In this document: in pieces, positions 15,481 to 25,103 of the stretch | How the letters are laid out: each line of letters opens with the position of its first letter | Numbering within the stretch: the first letter of the stretch is position 1 | Source: Faecalibacterium gallinarum | GTDB lineage: Bacteria > Bacillota > Clostridia > Oscillospirales > Ruminococcaceae | Direction: 5' to 3' | Assembly: GCF_022180365.1 (NCBI RefSeq) | Contig: NZ_BQKV01000038.1 | Location: 1 to 42,563 of the forward strand | DNA: 42,563 nt | The notes under the pieces: generated by a model | What the model was told of the DNA's origin: nothing | What the model saw: only the letters and a program-made list of their open reading frames with translations | Database searches by the model: none | Program-made: the position numbers and the translations under genes

Positions 15481-18400
15481 CTGGCTCTATTTCTCAAAAG
15501 AACTCATCGAAGTGGAGGATATCAATTTTTTGACTGGAAAGAATGGAGCTGGCAAATCCACCGTAATTGATGCACTTCAAATTGTTCTTTTGGGAGAAAC
15601 GAATTCCCGCAACTTCAATCAGGCAGCCAATGAAAAATCTCAGCGGACGCTGGAGGGATACCTGCGGGCGGATATGGATGAAAATAATCCAAACTCCAGA
15701 CGAGGAAAAGATTTTTCCAGCTTCATTGCCTGCGAATTTTGGGATGATGTGGAGAGTAAGCCCTTTGTTTCTGGCGTTATGTTCGACTGCCGGAGCGATG
15801 GAGGCAGTCAGGAGCATTTTTTCCTTTACGACGGACCATTGCCGGAAGACTGCTTTGTTCGCCAGGGGGAGGCCATCGACCTTCCTAACCTTCGTTCTTT
15901 CTTGAAGACATACGGTGTCAGAGGAAAGCTCTATGATACCCAGAAGCAATATCGGGCAGATCTTTTGGCAAAGTGGAATGTTCACAACGAGCAGGTCATG
16001 CGGATGATGAAGAAGGCTGTCTCCTTCCGCCCCATTGTAGATATCCAGAAATTTATCACGGAGAATATCTGTGATATCCCGGAAAAACCGGATATTGAAG
16101 CGATGCAGCAGACCATTCGGGACTATAAGCGGGATGAGCAGCTGGCCCAGCGTCAGGAGGAAAAGCTGGAGGCGTTGCATGACATCCGACGGCATTATCA
16201 AGATTGGCAGCAGGCGATTGAACGCTGGCGCATCCAATCATTCCTGTCTAGGTGGGCAGAAAAGGAAGTACAGCAAGCCGCGATTGAGCGCGCAGAGCAG
16301 GCAAAAAGAGAGTGTGAAGCTGCGCTGGGCGAAGCGGAAAAACAAATTGAAGCGTTAGCCACAGAAATTGGTCAAAAAGAGAATCGGCAACGGGAATTGG
16401 ACCGTGCCATTGCCCAGAGCAATGTCTATCAGGAAGCGGAAAGACTTGAGCAGCAAAAGGCTGAGCGTGTTGTTGAGCAAAAAAAGCTGATGGATGGATG
16501 TCAGAAACTGGCGTTGGAAATTAGGCGGGAAGCTGGCCGAATCAATCACATATGCGAGAAGGTGATGGCCTGGGAAGAGGAAACGCTTACGCCGGTACAA
16601 CAGGCGGCGGAGAATGCAAAAAAGGCATACACTCCCTTTGAAAGTGCTGGGCCGGATTTGTTTGCCAAGCCCATTTCTCTCTTTGAACAAGCCCAATCCG
16701 CCACATCTGATTTTTGGCGGAGCGTTCGAAACACCGCTCACAAAGTCGAAGATCAAGTAGATGCATATAAGATCGAGGTTGACCAGAAAAAAGCTGCTCT
16801 GGCGAATCTGCGCAAGAATGTGAAGGACTATCCACGGGGACTGATCGAACTCCAAAAGCGTCTGAGCACAGAGTTGGAACAACAGATCGGCCATCCTGTG
16901 GAAGTGTACATACTAGCCGATGTATTGGAGATTCGAGAGGAGGCCTGGCGCGGCGCAGTGGAGGGCTACCTCAACATGCAGAAATTCTATCTCCTGGTAG
17001 AGCCAGTCTATTATCAGTCAGCATTAAAGCTCTACGACCAGATCAAGAGAGATTTTATGCAAAACACATTCGGCATTGTAGATGTTGGCAAGCTTCGAGA
17101 ACAGGAAAAGATAGAACCTAAGGAGAATAGCCTAGCCCAAAAAGTGGAAACCAAAAACGATCTGGCACGTAGTTATATGGATTATTTATTGGGACGGGTC
17201 ATCTGTTGCACGCATGTCGAAGAACTCCGCGATTATAAAACCGCCATTACTGCGGAAGGAATGCTGTACCAAGGGTATGTTGCGCGCCCGCTGCGCCGTG
17301 CATGGATGGAGGATGCATTCATCGGACGCCGGGCAGTTGAGCTGCGTATTCGGCGCCTTGAGGCAGAGCTGGCCCAGGTAGAAGGTGCAATCCGATATTG
17401 GAACCCGATTCTTCAAGTATTGAAGAACCAGGATGAGCCGCTTTTTACCCAGTTCTTTGTGCAGAATACAGTCCAGGAAAAACTGGATGGGTATACGCGC
17501 AGTCTGGAGATCAAAAAAGAAATCGTGGAAATTGAAAATCAACTTTCCCAGCTGAATTTGTTCTGGTTGGATGAGCAGAGACGAACCATTGAAGGCCTGA
17601 GAAAAGAGATTGAAACACTGCGTGGCAAACAGAGCAGCACTGTAGAGCGGCAGGGACAGCTAAAAGAGCAAATTCACCAGTTGGAATATGTGACGCTGCC
17701 AGAGCAGTGTCAAAAATTAACCGAGTTAGAGGACAGAATTAGCGAAGAGTTCACTGCAGAGTATCAAGAGCAAGTGGGCCTTCCACGGTACAAGCAGGAG
17801 TTGGCACGGTTGAAACGTCCAGAGGCTGTACAGAAAAATTTCAGTGAGCAGCTGATCCGCTCCCGCAATGAACAGCAAACGACTTGGAGTGAGCTGCTTG
17901 GGGCAAGAAACAATTATGCCGACAGGTTTAAGCCTTGTTCTTTTCGGGTGGATGCTCTGGATAATGACGAATATGAGATGGAACGACAGGCCCTGGAAGA
18001 AAGCGAGCTGCCGAAATATCGAGAAAAGATCAAAGCGGCTCGAGAGAGCGCCTTGGAGCAGTTCCAAAATGATTTCCTCTCCAAGCTGAAATCCAGTATC
18101 GACCAGGTGAGGGAACAGGTCAAAAACCTCAACAAAGCATTGAAGCAGGCAAAGTTTGGGACAGACCAGTATTTGTTCCGAGTAGATCGAAACCCGGATT
18201 ATGCGGATTACTACAATATGATTATGGCGCCGGAGCTGATGGAAGGAGAAGGTGGCTTGTTTGCGCTGCCGTTCCAGCAGAAGTACGGAAAGCTTATTGA
18301 AAGCTTGTTCAATCAGATTGCTACGTCAGATGATACCCAGATCAACGCCAGAAAACAGAGTGAGCTGCAACAGAATATCGAACGTTTTACAGATTTTAGG

Positions 18401-18799
18401 ACCTATTTGAAATTTGATTTGGAAACCACCGATCAGAATGGTTCAAAACAGCTTCTTTCCCAAACCCTCAACATTAAGTCTGGCGGTGAGACTCAGACGC
18501 CATTTTATATTGCAGTGCTGGCATCCTTTGCTCAGCTGTACCAGGTCAACAATCCTTCTGTCTTGGCCAGCAACACAGTTCGTCTGGTGGTTTTTGATGA
18601 GGCATTTAATAAAATGGACAGCGACCGTATTGTGGAAAGCGTTCGCCTCCTACGAAAAATGGGATTGCAAGCTATTATTTGCACACCGCCTGATAAACTG
18701 CCGGACATCATGCCTTTGGCAGACCGCACCCATTTGGTGATAAAGGAAAAATATAAAATGCATATCAAGGCTTGGGGAAAGGAGATCATGCCGGCATGA
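15446..18799 (+). CDS. jetC: Wadjet system protein JetC (SMC/MksB-like ATPase)
   Basis: An 1117-aa SMC-type ATPase. Two adjacent ATGs (15446, 15449) follow GGAAGGAGG; the second has the better spacing. Walker A GKNGAGKST at 31-39, long coiled-coil arms (about 230-370 and 640-900) with a hinge between, the ABC signature KSGGETQTPF near 1011-1020 and Walker B LVVFDEAFNKMDSDR near 1047-1061. It is the motor of the Wadjet complex: ATP-driven loop extrusion on small circular plasmids, presenting them to JetD for cutting. Full length with all nucleotide-binding motifs intact. Its stop overlaps the jetD start (ATGA). Confidence 0.93.
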   Translation: MMKKLKKILLINWLYFSKELIEVEDINFLTGKNGAGKSTVIDALQIVLLGETNSRNFNQAANEKSQRTLEGYLRADMDENNPNSRRGKDFSSFIACEFWDDVESKPFVSGVMFDCRSDGGSQEHFFLYDGPLPEDCFVRQGEAIDLPNLRSFLKTYGVRGKLYDTQKQYRADLLAKWNVHNEQVMRMMKKAVSFRPIVDIQKFITENICDIPEKPDIEAMQQTIRDYKRDEQLAQRQEEKLEALHDIRRHYQDWQQAIERWRIQSFLSRWAEKEVQQAAIERAEQAKRECEAALGEAEKQIEALATEIGQKENRQRELDRAIAQSNVYQEAERLEQQKAERVVEQKKLMDGCQKLALEIRREAGRINHICEKVMAWEEETLTPVQQAAENAKKAYTPFESAGPDLFAKPISLFEQAQSATSDFWRSVRNTAHKVEDQVDAYKIEVDQKKAALANLRKNVKDYPRGLIELQKRLSTELEQQIGHPVEVYILADVLEIREEAWRGAVEGYLNMQKFYLLVEPVYYQSALKLYDQIKRDFMQNTFGIVDVGKLREQEKIEPKENSLAQKVETKNDLARSYMDYLLGRVICCTHVEELRDYKTAITAEGMLYQGYVARPLRRAWMEDAFIGRRAVELRIRRLEAELAQVEGAIRYWNPILQVLKNQDEPLFTQFFVQNTVQEKLDGYTRSLEIKKEIVEIENQLSQLNLFWLDEQRRTIEGLRKEIETLRGKQSSTVERQGQLKEQIHQLEYVTLPEQCQKLTELEDRISEEFTAEYQEQVGLPRYKQELARLKRPEAVQKNFSEQLIRSRNEQQTTWSELLGARNNYADRFKPCSFRVDALDNDEYEMERQALEESELPKYREKIKAARESALEQFQNDFLSKLKSSIDQVREQVKNLNKALKQAKFGTDQYLFRVDRNPDYADYYNMIMAPELMEGEGGLFALPFQQKYGKLIESLFNQIATSDDTQINARKQSELQQNIERFTDFRTYLKFDLETTDQNGSKQLLSQTLNIKSGGETQTPFYIAVLASFAQLYQVNNPSVLASNTVRLVVFDEAFNKMDSDRIVESVRLLRKMGLQAIICTPPDKLPDIMPLADRTHLVIKEKYKMHIKAWGKEIMPA

Positions 18800-20037
18800 A
18801 AGAGAACATTCTTCTCTCTCGCTTGCTGGATAAATATGAAAAAAGCAAGCATCTGAGCCAGCCGGGATCTTCTACACGCCGGGTAATGCTTCGCATCGAA
18901 AAGCATGAATTCCCAGAATATGATTATGAAGATGCACAGGTCCGGGATGAGTGGAACGAGACGGTAAAAACTTTGGAATCCCGTGGATTGATAGGAGCCG
19001 AGTGGGTTTCAGGACGTCCAGTTTTATCCTGCGTGACACTGAATTTAGAGCGCCTTTCTGAGTGTTATCAAATCACAGGCCGAATCCATCCAAGAGAGCT
19101 GTCTTCTGTGGTGGCCCAAAAAATTGAATCAAGTCTTTCCCAGGTTACGACAGACTGGATCTTAGGATGGAAAGAGGATGTCTGCCGTCAGGCAAAGACG
19201 CTTTTCCGGGTGCCGGCCTACTGCAAAAAGGATTTCTCCTTGCTAGATAAGCTGCTTACTGCCTTTATACTGTATGATTCTCTACATGGTGGATCCATTA
19301 CGATGCGCGCTTTTAGCAGCAAATGTTACCAGAACACAAAAACATTTGAACGAGAAGTACGGGACCAGTTTCTGCGGATTGCATTGGAGTACTCTCAAAA
19401 ATTGAGAGAGGTCTGTGAGCAAAGTGAGATGGGAGAACGGGAACAGCTGGCCTATTTGGGAATTTATGCCCGGCCGGAACTTTATGAGCTCTCCGGAAAC
19501 TGTATGATCCAGACCGAAAATGGAAGCATTTCTGTGAATGCGGCGACACCCTATGGTCTTGCTCTGCCTAGCCCCTGTGTTGACTTAATACAGTCTTTCG
19601 ACCTGCGAGGAATTCAGAAAATCGTTTTTATTGAGAATAAAACCAACTATGATGAATATGTGACAACGGAGCTACACCCTGAGGAACTGGCGGTGTATCA
19701 TGGCGGTTTCTTAAGCCCTCAGAAACGCAAGTTTTTTGAAAAGATAGCTGCCTCTGTACAAAACCAGATAATGATTGTCTTTTGGGCGGATATTGATTTA
19801 GGCGGATTTCGAATGTTTGAGCGGTTGCAAGCGTTTTTTCCTTCACTGTTGCCTATGCGAATGTCTGCCGAAAACGTTGAGTCTCTCCATTCGACTGGCC
19901 TGAAACGTCCGGAACATTATCTGGGAGAAATTCAGGCTGCTATCAATGGTGGAAAGTACCCGCTTTTTCATGAGGCTATGAAAAAAATAGTGGAATATGG
20001 TGTCACCATTGAGCAAGAAGCTTTTTTGACAGAGTGA
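18796..20037 (+). CDS. jetD: Wadjet system protein JetD (Toprim nuclease)
   Basis: A 413-aa protein starting at the ATG that overlaps the jetC stop. The N-terminal DUF3322-like part (residues 1-190) is followed by a DUF2220/topoisomerase VI A-like Toprim domain, with the acidic residues visible in IVFIENKTNYDEY near 280-292 and IVFWADIDLGGFRMF near 325-340. JetD is the endonuclease that cleaves circular DNA trapped by JetABC. Key acidic positions are present, so the system looks complete. A 34-base gap with GAGGGGG separates it from the Nudix gene, so expression may continue downstream. Confidence 0.9.
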   Translation: MKENILLSRLLDKYEKSKHLSQPGSSTRRVMLRIEKHEFPEYDYEDAQVRDEWNETVKTLESRGLIGAEWVSGRPVLSCVTLNLERLSECYQITGRIHPRELSSVVAQKIESSLSQVTTDWILGWKEDVCRQAKTLFRVPAYCKKDFSLLDKLLTAFILYDSLHGGSITMRAFSSKCYQNTKTFEREVRDQFLRIALEYSQKLREVCEQSEMGEREQLAYLGIYARPELYELSGNCMIQTENGSISVNAATPYGLALPSPCVDLIQSFDLRGIQKIVFIENKTNYDEYVTTELHPEELAVYHGGFLSPQKRKFFEKIAASVQNQIMIVFWADIDLGGFRMFERLQAFFPSLLPMRMSAENVESLHSTGLKRPEHYLGEIQAAINGGKYPLFHEAMKKIVEYGVTIEQEAFLTE

Positions 20038-20071
20038 AATAAGAAAGAAGAACCTGCGAGGGGGAAAATAG

Positions 20072-20467
20072 ATGACTGAAGTCGTCGCAGCCCTGATCTG
20101 GGACAAAGAGAAATTTATGATTTGCCAGCGCCCGGCCCACAAGGCCAGAGGGCTGCTCTGGGAGTTTGTGGGTGGAAAGGTTGAGCCGGGGGAGACCAAA
20201 GAGCAGGCGCTCATCCGAGAGTGTCAGGAGGAGCTGGCCATTACCCTGGATGTTGGCAAAGTGTTTATGGATGTGGTCCACGAATACCCGGACCTGACGG
20301 TGCATCTGACCCTGTTCCATGCGACCATCCGGGAGGGAACTCCCCAAAAGCTGGAACACAACGACATCCGCTGGATCACGGTGAATGAGATCGACCAGTA
20401 TTCCTTCTGCCCGGCGGACGAGGAGATTTTGAGGAGGCTGAAAGATGCCGGTAAAAACTTATCATAA
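20072..20467 (+). CDS. Nudix hydrolase, MutT-like (d)NTP pyrophosphohydrolase
   Basis: A 131-aa single-domain Nudix protein. The Nudix box runs GGKVEPGETKEQALIRECQE followed by EL (residues 32-53), fitting Gx5Ex7REUxEExGU apart from its last positions. The N-terminus MTEVVAALIWDKEKFMICQR and WEFVGGK are typical of MutT-like (deoxy)nucleoside triphosphate pyrophosphohydrolases. It overlaps the next gene by 23 bases, so the pair are probably translated together. From here to 23491 the DNA is more GC-rich than jetABCD, which suggests a different origin. Possible role in this context: altering or sanitising nucleotide pools during phage infection (inference). Confidence 0.9.
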   Translation: MTEVVAALIWDKEKFMICQRPAHKARGLLWEFVGGKVEPGETKEQALIRECQEELAITLDVGKVFMDVVHEYPDLTVHLTLFHATIREGTPQKLEHNDIRWITVNEIDQYSFCPADEEILRRLKDAGKNLS

Positions 20468-20762
20468 GTTGGTCCGTGACCGTATCCCGGAGATCATCAA
20501 AGCGGACGGAAAGACCTGTGTCTGTGAAACGCTGTCAGATGAGGCGTACATCCGGCTTCTGGACCAAAAGCTGAACGAAGAGCTGGCGGAATACCAGGAA
20601 AGCAAATCACTGGAGGAATTGGCCGATCTTTTGGAGGTCATGCAGGCGGTTGTTCGGGCTCGCGGCTGGACATTGGATGAGCTGGAGCAAGTGCGGGCGG
20701 ACAAGGCAGCTGAACGCGGCGGATTTGCAAAAAAGATTCTGCTGAAGGAAGTGTGGGAATGA
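20445..20762 (+). CDS. MazG-like nucleoside triphosphate pyrophosphohydrolase
   Basis: A 105-aa protein with a GAGGAGG site inside the Nudix gene. It begins MPVKTYHKLVRDRIPEII and has NEELAEYQESKSLEELADLLEV at about 44-65 (the ExxE...ExxD metal-binding helices of all-alpha NTP pyrophosphatases) and ERGGFAKKILL near the end. It matches the small phosphoribosyl-ATP-pyrophosphatase-like family. Two distinct nucleotide hydrolases back to back, then nuclease-like genes, is an unusual set. Its stop overlaps the next start (ATGA). Confidence 0.88.
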   Translation: MPVKTYHKLVRDRIPEIIKADGKTCVCETLSDEAYIRLLDQKLNEELAEYQESKSLEELADLLEVMQAVVRARGWTLDELEQVRADKAAERGGFAKKILLKEVWE

Positions 20763-21217
20763 GCGCAGCAACGATACAGGAAATGGTCGCGGAAAAAATA
20801 AAAACTCTTTATCGCGTGTCGCACGAACTGGAAGAACTGTTTCCAGGAAGACATTATACGCCCGATGGACATATGATCGGGAGCATCGGTGAGGCTCTGG
20901 CGGCCTGCTGCTATGGGCTGACGCTGTTTGAGGCGTCGGCAGAAACCCATGATGCCAAAGCGTCGGATGGTCGGCTGGTTCAGATCAAAGCAACCCAAAT
21001 TGACCGGGTCGCACTCTCGAGCGAGCCAAAGTGGCTGCTGGTGCTCCAGATCCATCCGGATGGCACCTTTTCTGAGGTATACAATGGTCCGGGCAAACTT
21101 GCCTGGGAGCATTGCGGGAAAATGCAGAAGAACAGCCAGCGACCCATCTCTTTGGCAAAGCTGCGAAGCCTGCAGGCTGAGGTCCCGGAAGAGGACCGGC
21201 TGAAACGGATCATGTGA
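20759..21217 (+). CDS. DUF6998-like protein with nuclease-like core
   Basis: A 152-aa protein starting at the ATG that overlaps the MazG-like stop. Its centre reads IGSIGEALAACCYGLTLF, then HDAKASDGRLVQIKATQ at about 62-78. The order Glu helix, Asp, then Q-I-K is that of a degenerate PD-(D/E)XK core, and I associate the sequence with DUF6998. Whether it is catalytic is unclear because the usual ExK glutamate is Gln. Nine bases separate it from the nuclease-helicase gene, with GAGGTG between, so they are probably one functional group. Confidence 0.75.
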   Translation: MSAATIQEMVAEKIKTLYRVSHELEELFPGRHYTPDGHMIGSIGEALAACCYGLTLFEASAETHDAKASDGRLVQIKATQIDRVALSSEPKWLLVLQIHPDGTFSEVYNGPGKLAWEHCGKMQKNSQRPISLAKLRSLQAEVPEEDRLKRIM

Positions 21218-21226
21218 GGTGCCTCT

Positions 21227-23491
21227 ATGCCTACTTATCGTTCGATCTCTGGCAGCAGTGCCGAGGACTTGTTTATTGAATTGTTTTCTGACACCTTTGG
21301 TGCTGAAAAGGCTGGTTATCTCTACTCCCAGTACCCTTTCTTTGATATTTATCAGAACAGCCGGTTTGCCGATTTTATGATCGAGAACGGCGGGCGGAAA
21401 GTGGCCATTGAGATTGACGATGAAGCCTCCCATAACCCCAGGCTAGTTTCTCAGAACAAGATTTATGATGATCTGCTCAAACAGAACAGCATGATCTATC
21501 TGGGCTGGGATGTGTACCGCTGGGCGGTGCGGCAGATGCAGCAGCAGCCGGAAACTGTGAAGGATGAGCTGCGGGTCTTTCTGGGTCAGCATCCCAGTTT
21601 CAAGGAGATTGAGGACTATCTTCCCACCCAGCGGGGCAAGTCTCTGGATGGCTCCCGTCTGGAACTGAAGGAGCACCAGAAGCAGGCACTGGCTGCACTG
21701 GAGGAGATGCGCCGCAATTTTGAGACCATTGCACTGCTTTACCATGCCACCGGCACCGGCAAAACGGTGACCGCCGTCATGGATGCCAAGCGTTTTGGCA
21801 AGAAAACTCTGTTCCTGGCTCATACTGTGGAGCTGGTGGATCAGGCAGCCAGAACATTCCGGGAACTGTGGCCCCAGGCCACAGTGGGCCGCTATGTGGA
21901 GAGCGCAAAGGAAAAGGACGCCTTCGTCGTCTGTGGCAGCATCCAGAGTGTGGCGCTGAATCTGGAACAGTTCAAGCCGGACGAATTTGGCTATATCATT
22001 GTGGATGAGGCCCACCACGCGTCCGCTGATACATACCAGAAGGTTCTGGCCTACTTTACGCCGGAGTTTACTCTGGGCCTGACTGCTACGCCGGAGCGGG
22101 CCGATGACAAGAATATTCTGGATATCTTCAAACATACCGCTCATAAACTGGACATCCAGACGGCTGTGGAGATTGGAGAACTGGTGCCTGTGCGCTGCAT
22201 CCGAATCCATACCAATATCGATTTGACCAGGGTGCGTTTCAACAGCGTCCAGTACAACATCCGGGACCTGGAAAGCAAAATTTATGTGCCGGAACGGAAT
22301 CAGCTGATTGTAGATACATGGCTGCAATATGTGAAGGATAAACGCACTGTGATTTTCTGTGCATCTGTCCGGCATGCGAAGGAAATTGCCGGGCGGCTTC
22401 ATGATGCCGGCGTGGCCGCGGAAGCAGTATCTGGTGAAATCAAAGCGGCCGACCGGCGGGAAATTCTGGCCCGCTTTGAAAAGGGACAAATAAAGGTTCT
22501 GTGTGCCTGTGACCTGCTCAACGAGGGCTGGGACTGCCCGGCCACCGAGGTGCTCTTCATGGCCCGACCCACCATGTCCAAGGTGCTCTACACCCAGCAG
22601 CTGGGCCGCGGCATGCGGCTGTCGCCCGGCAAAGAAAGCCTGATGGTGTTTGACTTTGTAGACAACGCCAGCCAGTATAATATGCCTTACTCGATGCACC
22701 GGCTGTTCCGTCTGAAGGAGTATAGACCGGGTGCGCTGGTATTAGGCACCAAGAAGCAGAAAATGGCAGAGCAAGGCCTGTATGAGCGCGGCGAACGCCC
22801 CGACGCTATCATCGACTGGCCTGTGGATGCACTGGATTATGAGTTGGTGGATCTTTTCAACTGGCAGGAAGAAGCCGCCGGCATGATCTCCCAGATGGAG
22901 TTTGTGCGCCGGGTGGATGTGCAGACCGAGACCATCGAGCGATATGTGCGGGAAGGCCTGCTGGTGCCGGATTTGGTTGTCCCCATGAGCGAGCACCGGA
23001 CCTTCAAGTACTTCAAAGAGGAAACCCTCAAGAAGTATGCTGAGCAATATGGCTGGACGCTCATTGATGACTCCAACCGCAAGGATCTGTTCATGGAAAT
23101 GGTTCGTCAGATGGATATGAGCTACTCTTATAAGCCGGTGCTGCTCAAAGCAATTCTTTCCCTTGCCGACAACAAAGGCCGGGTGAAGCTCAGTGATATT
23201 GTGGACTACTTCCGGAAATTCTATGAGGCCCGGCGGGCCGCTGGTCTGGTGGTGGAAAAAGCCAACAGCATCTATGCCAGGGGAGACTATACCGATGCCC
23301 AGGCCCAGCGGAATATCCTGTCCAATCCCTTCAAGCGGTTCGAGGATATGCAGATGCTGCACCATACCAGGACCCTGGGCGTGGTCCAGGTGGATGAATC
23401 GGTCTGGAAAAAGCTGACCCAGGAAGAAAAACGGGAGATCCAGCGGATCTGTGATGAAAAGCTGGAGAGCTACTTTGAGCGGTTAAAATAA
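21227..23491 (+). CDS. Vsr/DUF559-like nuclease fused to SF2 (DEAD/DEAH) helicase
   Basis: A 754-aa protein. Residues 1-105 form an endonuclease-like domain: SSAEDLFIELF, then RFADFMIENGGRKVAIEIDD (D49, E62, D64) followed by EASHN and LGWDVYRW, as in DUF559/Vsr-like nucleases. The SF2 helicase follows: Walker A ATGTGKT (174-180), motif II DEAHH (260-264), GLTATPER, and the C-terminal QQLGRGMRLSPGK. The last ~200 residues (after about 545) resemble the C-terminal part of restriction-type helicases but I cannot name a domain. It would be expected to translocate on and cut DNA. It ends the Nudix-MazG-DUF6998 cluster, 28 bases before the membrane-protein trio. Confidence 0.88.
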   Translation: MPTYRSISGSSAEDLFIELFSDTFGAEKAGYLYSQYPFFDIYQNSRFADFMIENGGRKVAIEIDDEASHNPRLVSQNKIYDDLLKQNSMIYLGWDVYRWAVRQMQQQPETVKDELRVFLGQHPSFKEIEDYLPTQRGKSLDGSRLELKEHQKQALAALEEMRRNFETIALLYHATGTGKTVTAVMDAKRFGKKTLFLAHTVELVDQAARTFRELWPQATVGRYVESAKEKDAFVVCGSIQSVALNLEQFKPDEFGYIIVDEAHHASADTYQKVLAYFTPEFTLGLTATPERADDKNILDIFKHTAHKLDIQTAVEIGELVPVRCIRIHTNIDLTRVRFNSVQYNIRDLESKIYVPERNQLIVDTWLQYVKDKRTVIFCASVRHAKEIAGRLHDAGVAAEAVSGEIKAADRREILARFEKGQIKVLCACDLLNEGWDCPATEVLFMARPTMSKVLYTQQLGRGMRLSPGKESLMVFDFVDNASQYNMPYSMHRLFRLKEYRPGALVLGTKKQKMAEQGLYERGERPDAIIDWPVDALDYELVDLFNWQEEAAGMISQMEFVRRVDVQTETIERYVREGLLVPDLVVPMSEHRTFKYFKEETLKKYAEQYGWTLIDDSNRKDLFMEMVRQMDMSYSYKPVLLKAILSLADNKGRVKLSDIVDYFRKFYEARRAAGLVVEKANSIYARGDYTDAQAQRNILSNPFKRFEDMQMLHHTRTLGVVQVDESVWKKLTQEEKREIQRICDEKLESYFERLK

Positions 23492-23519
23492 GGGACATTC
23501 ATAAAAGGAAGTGGATTCG

Positions 23520-25064
23520 ATGAAGGGAATGCGACTTTTTGCCCAACGCATTACAGCAATGGCACTTTGCTTCAGCGTGATGATAGGGATGATCCCTTTT
23601 TATGGAATAAAAAGCTTTGCTGCGGCACCGGATGCTTCAACGCTCGGAGAGACAGGTGGTTATCTGCAGGGGGCCCTGCAAACCATTGAAAAGACCTATG
23701 AAGAACGAAAGTTTAACTATGTTCAGGGGCATGGCTTTGCAGCAGAACGGGCAAATAACCTTTCCGATGTGTTGCGTGGTGAAAAGGCGGTGGTTGTGGG
23801 AGACAACAACGTCAAAAATGGTCCGGACCGGCAGATTTTGAACCGGGATGGGACGACCACTTACATTCAGGACAAATATTGTGCAACGGCGAGTGAATCA
23901 CTCAACGCAGCGTTTGACAGTGCGACCGGAGAGTATCGGTACAGTATGCCGGATGGAACGGCAATGTGCCTGGAAGTCCCGGCGGATCAATACGATGATG
24001 TACTCCGGGGGATGGAGCAGAAGATCCGTGCTGGAAAAGTTCCGGGAGTTTCGGATCCAGCCGAAGCTGTCAATTACGTGCGGAAGGGAAAATATACATA
24101 CGAACAGGCGACAAACCTTGTCAAAGCCGGAAACATTGATTCACTGCGATACGATGCGACCAACGGAGCGATTGTAGCTGCCAGCGCTTTGGGAATCAGC
24201 TTTGCACTGGACTTTGTTTCCTGTACCATGAATGGGGAAAGCTTCGAGGATGCCACTAAAAATGCAGCATTGAATGGGCTGAAAACAGGAGGATTTGTTT
24301 TTGCGACCTATGTAATTTCCAGTCAACTGGCAAAATCAGGGCTGAAAGATGGACTGAAGCCTGCAACAGAAGCGATTGCAAAGGCCTTGGGAAAGGGCGT
24401 TTCTACAGCCATCTTCAATACATTTGGGGAAAGTGCAGCAAATCTTACATCCAGCCAGATCGCAGCACGAGTGGCTGGTATTTTGCAGAGTCAAATTATT
24501 ACGTCGGGTGTTGTTGTGGCTGCGCTTTCGGTGAGCGACGTTGCGGATCTGTTCCAGGGACGGATCTCTCCACAGCAGCTTCTGAAGAATCTTGTGGTTA
24601 CGGTAGCCTCGGTAGCAGGAACAACCGTGGGCGGTGTGGCCGGAGGTGCCGTGGGAACAGCCATTCTTCCAGGAGTGGGAACGACGCTTGGGACTTTTGT
24701 CGGAGGAATGGCCGGCGGAGCAGCTTCGGGATATGTAAGCGATGCGCTTCTCAGCAAGATCTATGCGGGTGATGCGCAGGCAATGTATGATATTATCTCG
24801 GAAAAGTTCCAGAGTTTAAGTGAAGATTACCTGGTCAGCGAAGAAGAGGGCGCTGCCATTACAGAAAAACTTCAGACAGTGCTGTCAGGTGAGACATTGG
24901 AGGAAATGTACGCCAGCGAAGACCGGGAAGTTTTTGCAGAAAATCTCATGGAGCCGCTCTTTGAGGAACAGGTGAAGCAGCGGGAGAAAATTGTTTTGCC
25001 TGCCGAAGACGAAGTGCGTACAGAAATGAAAGCGATGCTGCAGGAAATCGTATGTATTCATTGA
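23520..25064 (+). CDS. Exported or membrane protein with glycine-rich hydrophobic block (unknown)
   Basis: A 514-aa protein; the ATG at 23520 lies 10 bases after AAGGAA. The N-terminus has a basic start, a hydrophobic stretch and SFAAAPDA (about 32-39), a good signal-peptide cleavage site. A soluble region follows (about 40-210, with NVKNGPDRQILNRDGTTTYI near 100). Further hydrophobic stretches lie near 218-236 and 250-268. A long Gly/Ala/Val block at about 355-405 (GTTVGGVAGGAVGTAILPG) looks like glycine-zipper membrane helices. I recognise no named family. It heads a three-gene set with 25104 and 25960. A membrane-perturbing effector is possible but unproven. Confidence 0.85.
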   Translation: MKGMRLFAQRITAMALCFSVMIGMIPFYGIKSFAAAPDASTLGETGGYLQGALQTIEKTYEERKFNYVQGHGFAAERANNLSDVLRGEKAVVVGDNNVKNGPDRQILNRDGTTTYIQDKYCATASESLNAAFDSATGEYRYSMPDGTAMCLEVPADQYDDVLRGMEQKIRAGKVPGVSDPAEAVNYVRKGKYTYEQATNLVKAGNIDSLRYDATNGAIVAASALGISFALDFVSCTMNGESFEDATKNAALNGLKTGGFVFATYVISSQLAKSGLKDGLKPATEAIAKALGKGVSTAIFNTFGESAANLTSSQIAARVAGILQSQIITSGVVVAALSVSDVADLFQGRISPQQLLKNLVVTVASVAGTTVGGVAGGAVGTAILPGVGTTLGTFVGGMAGGAASGYVSDALLSKIYAGDAQAMYDIISEKFQSLSEDYLVSEEEGAAITEKLQTVLSGETLEEMYASEDREVFAENLMEPLFEEQVKQREKIVLPAEDEVRTEMKAMLQEIVCIH

Positions 25065-25103
25065 GCGCATGGGACAGAAACCAGCAGGGGAGAGGAGGAG
25101 ACA

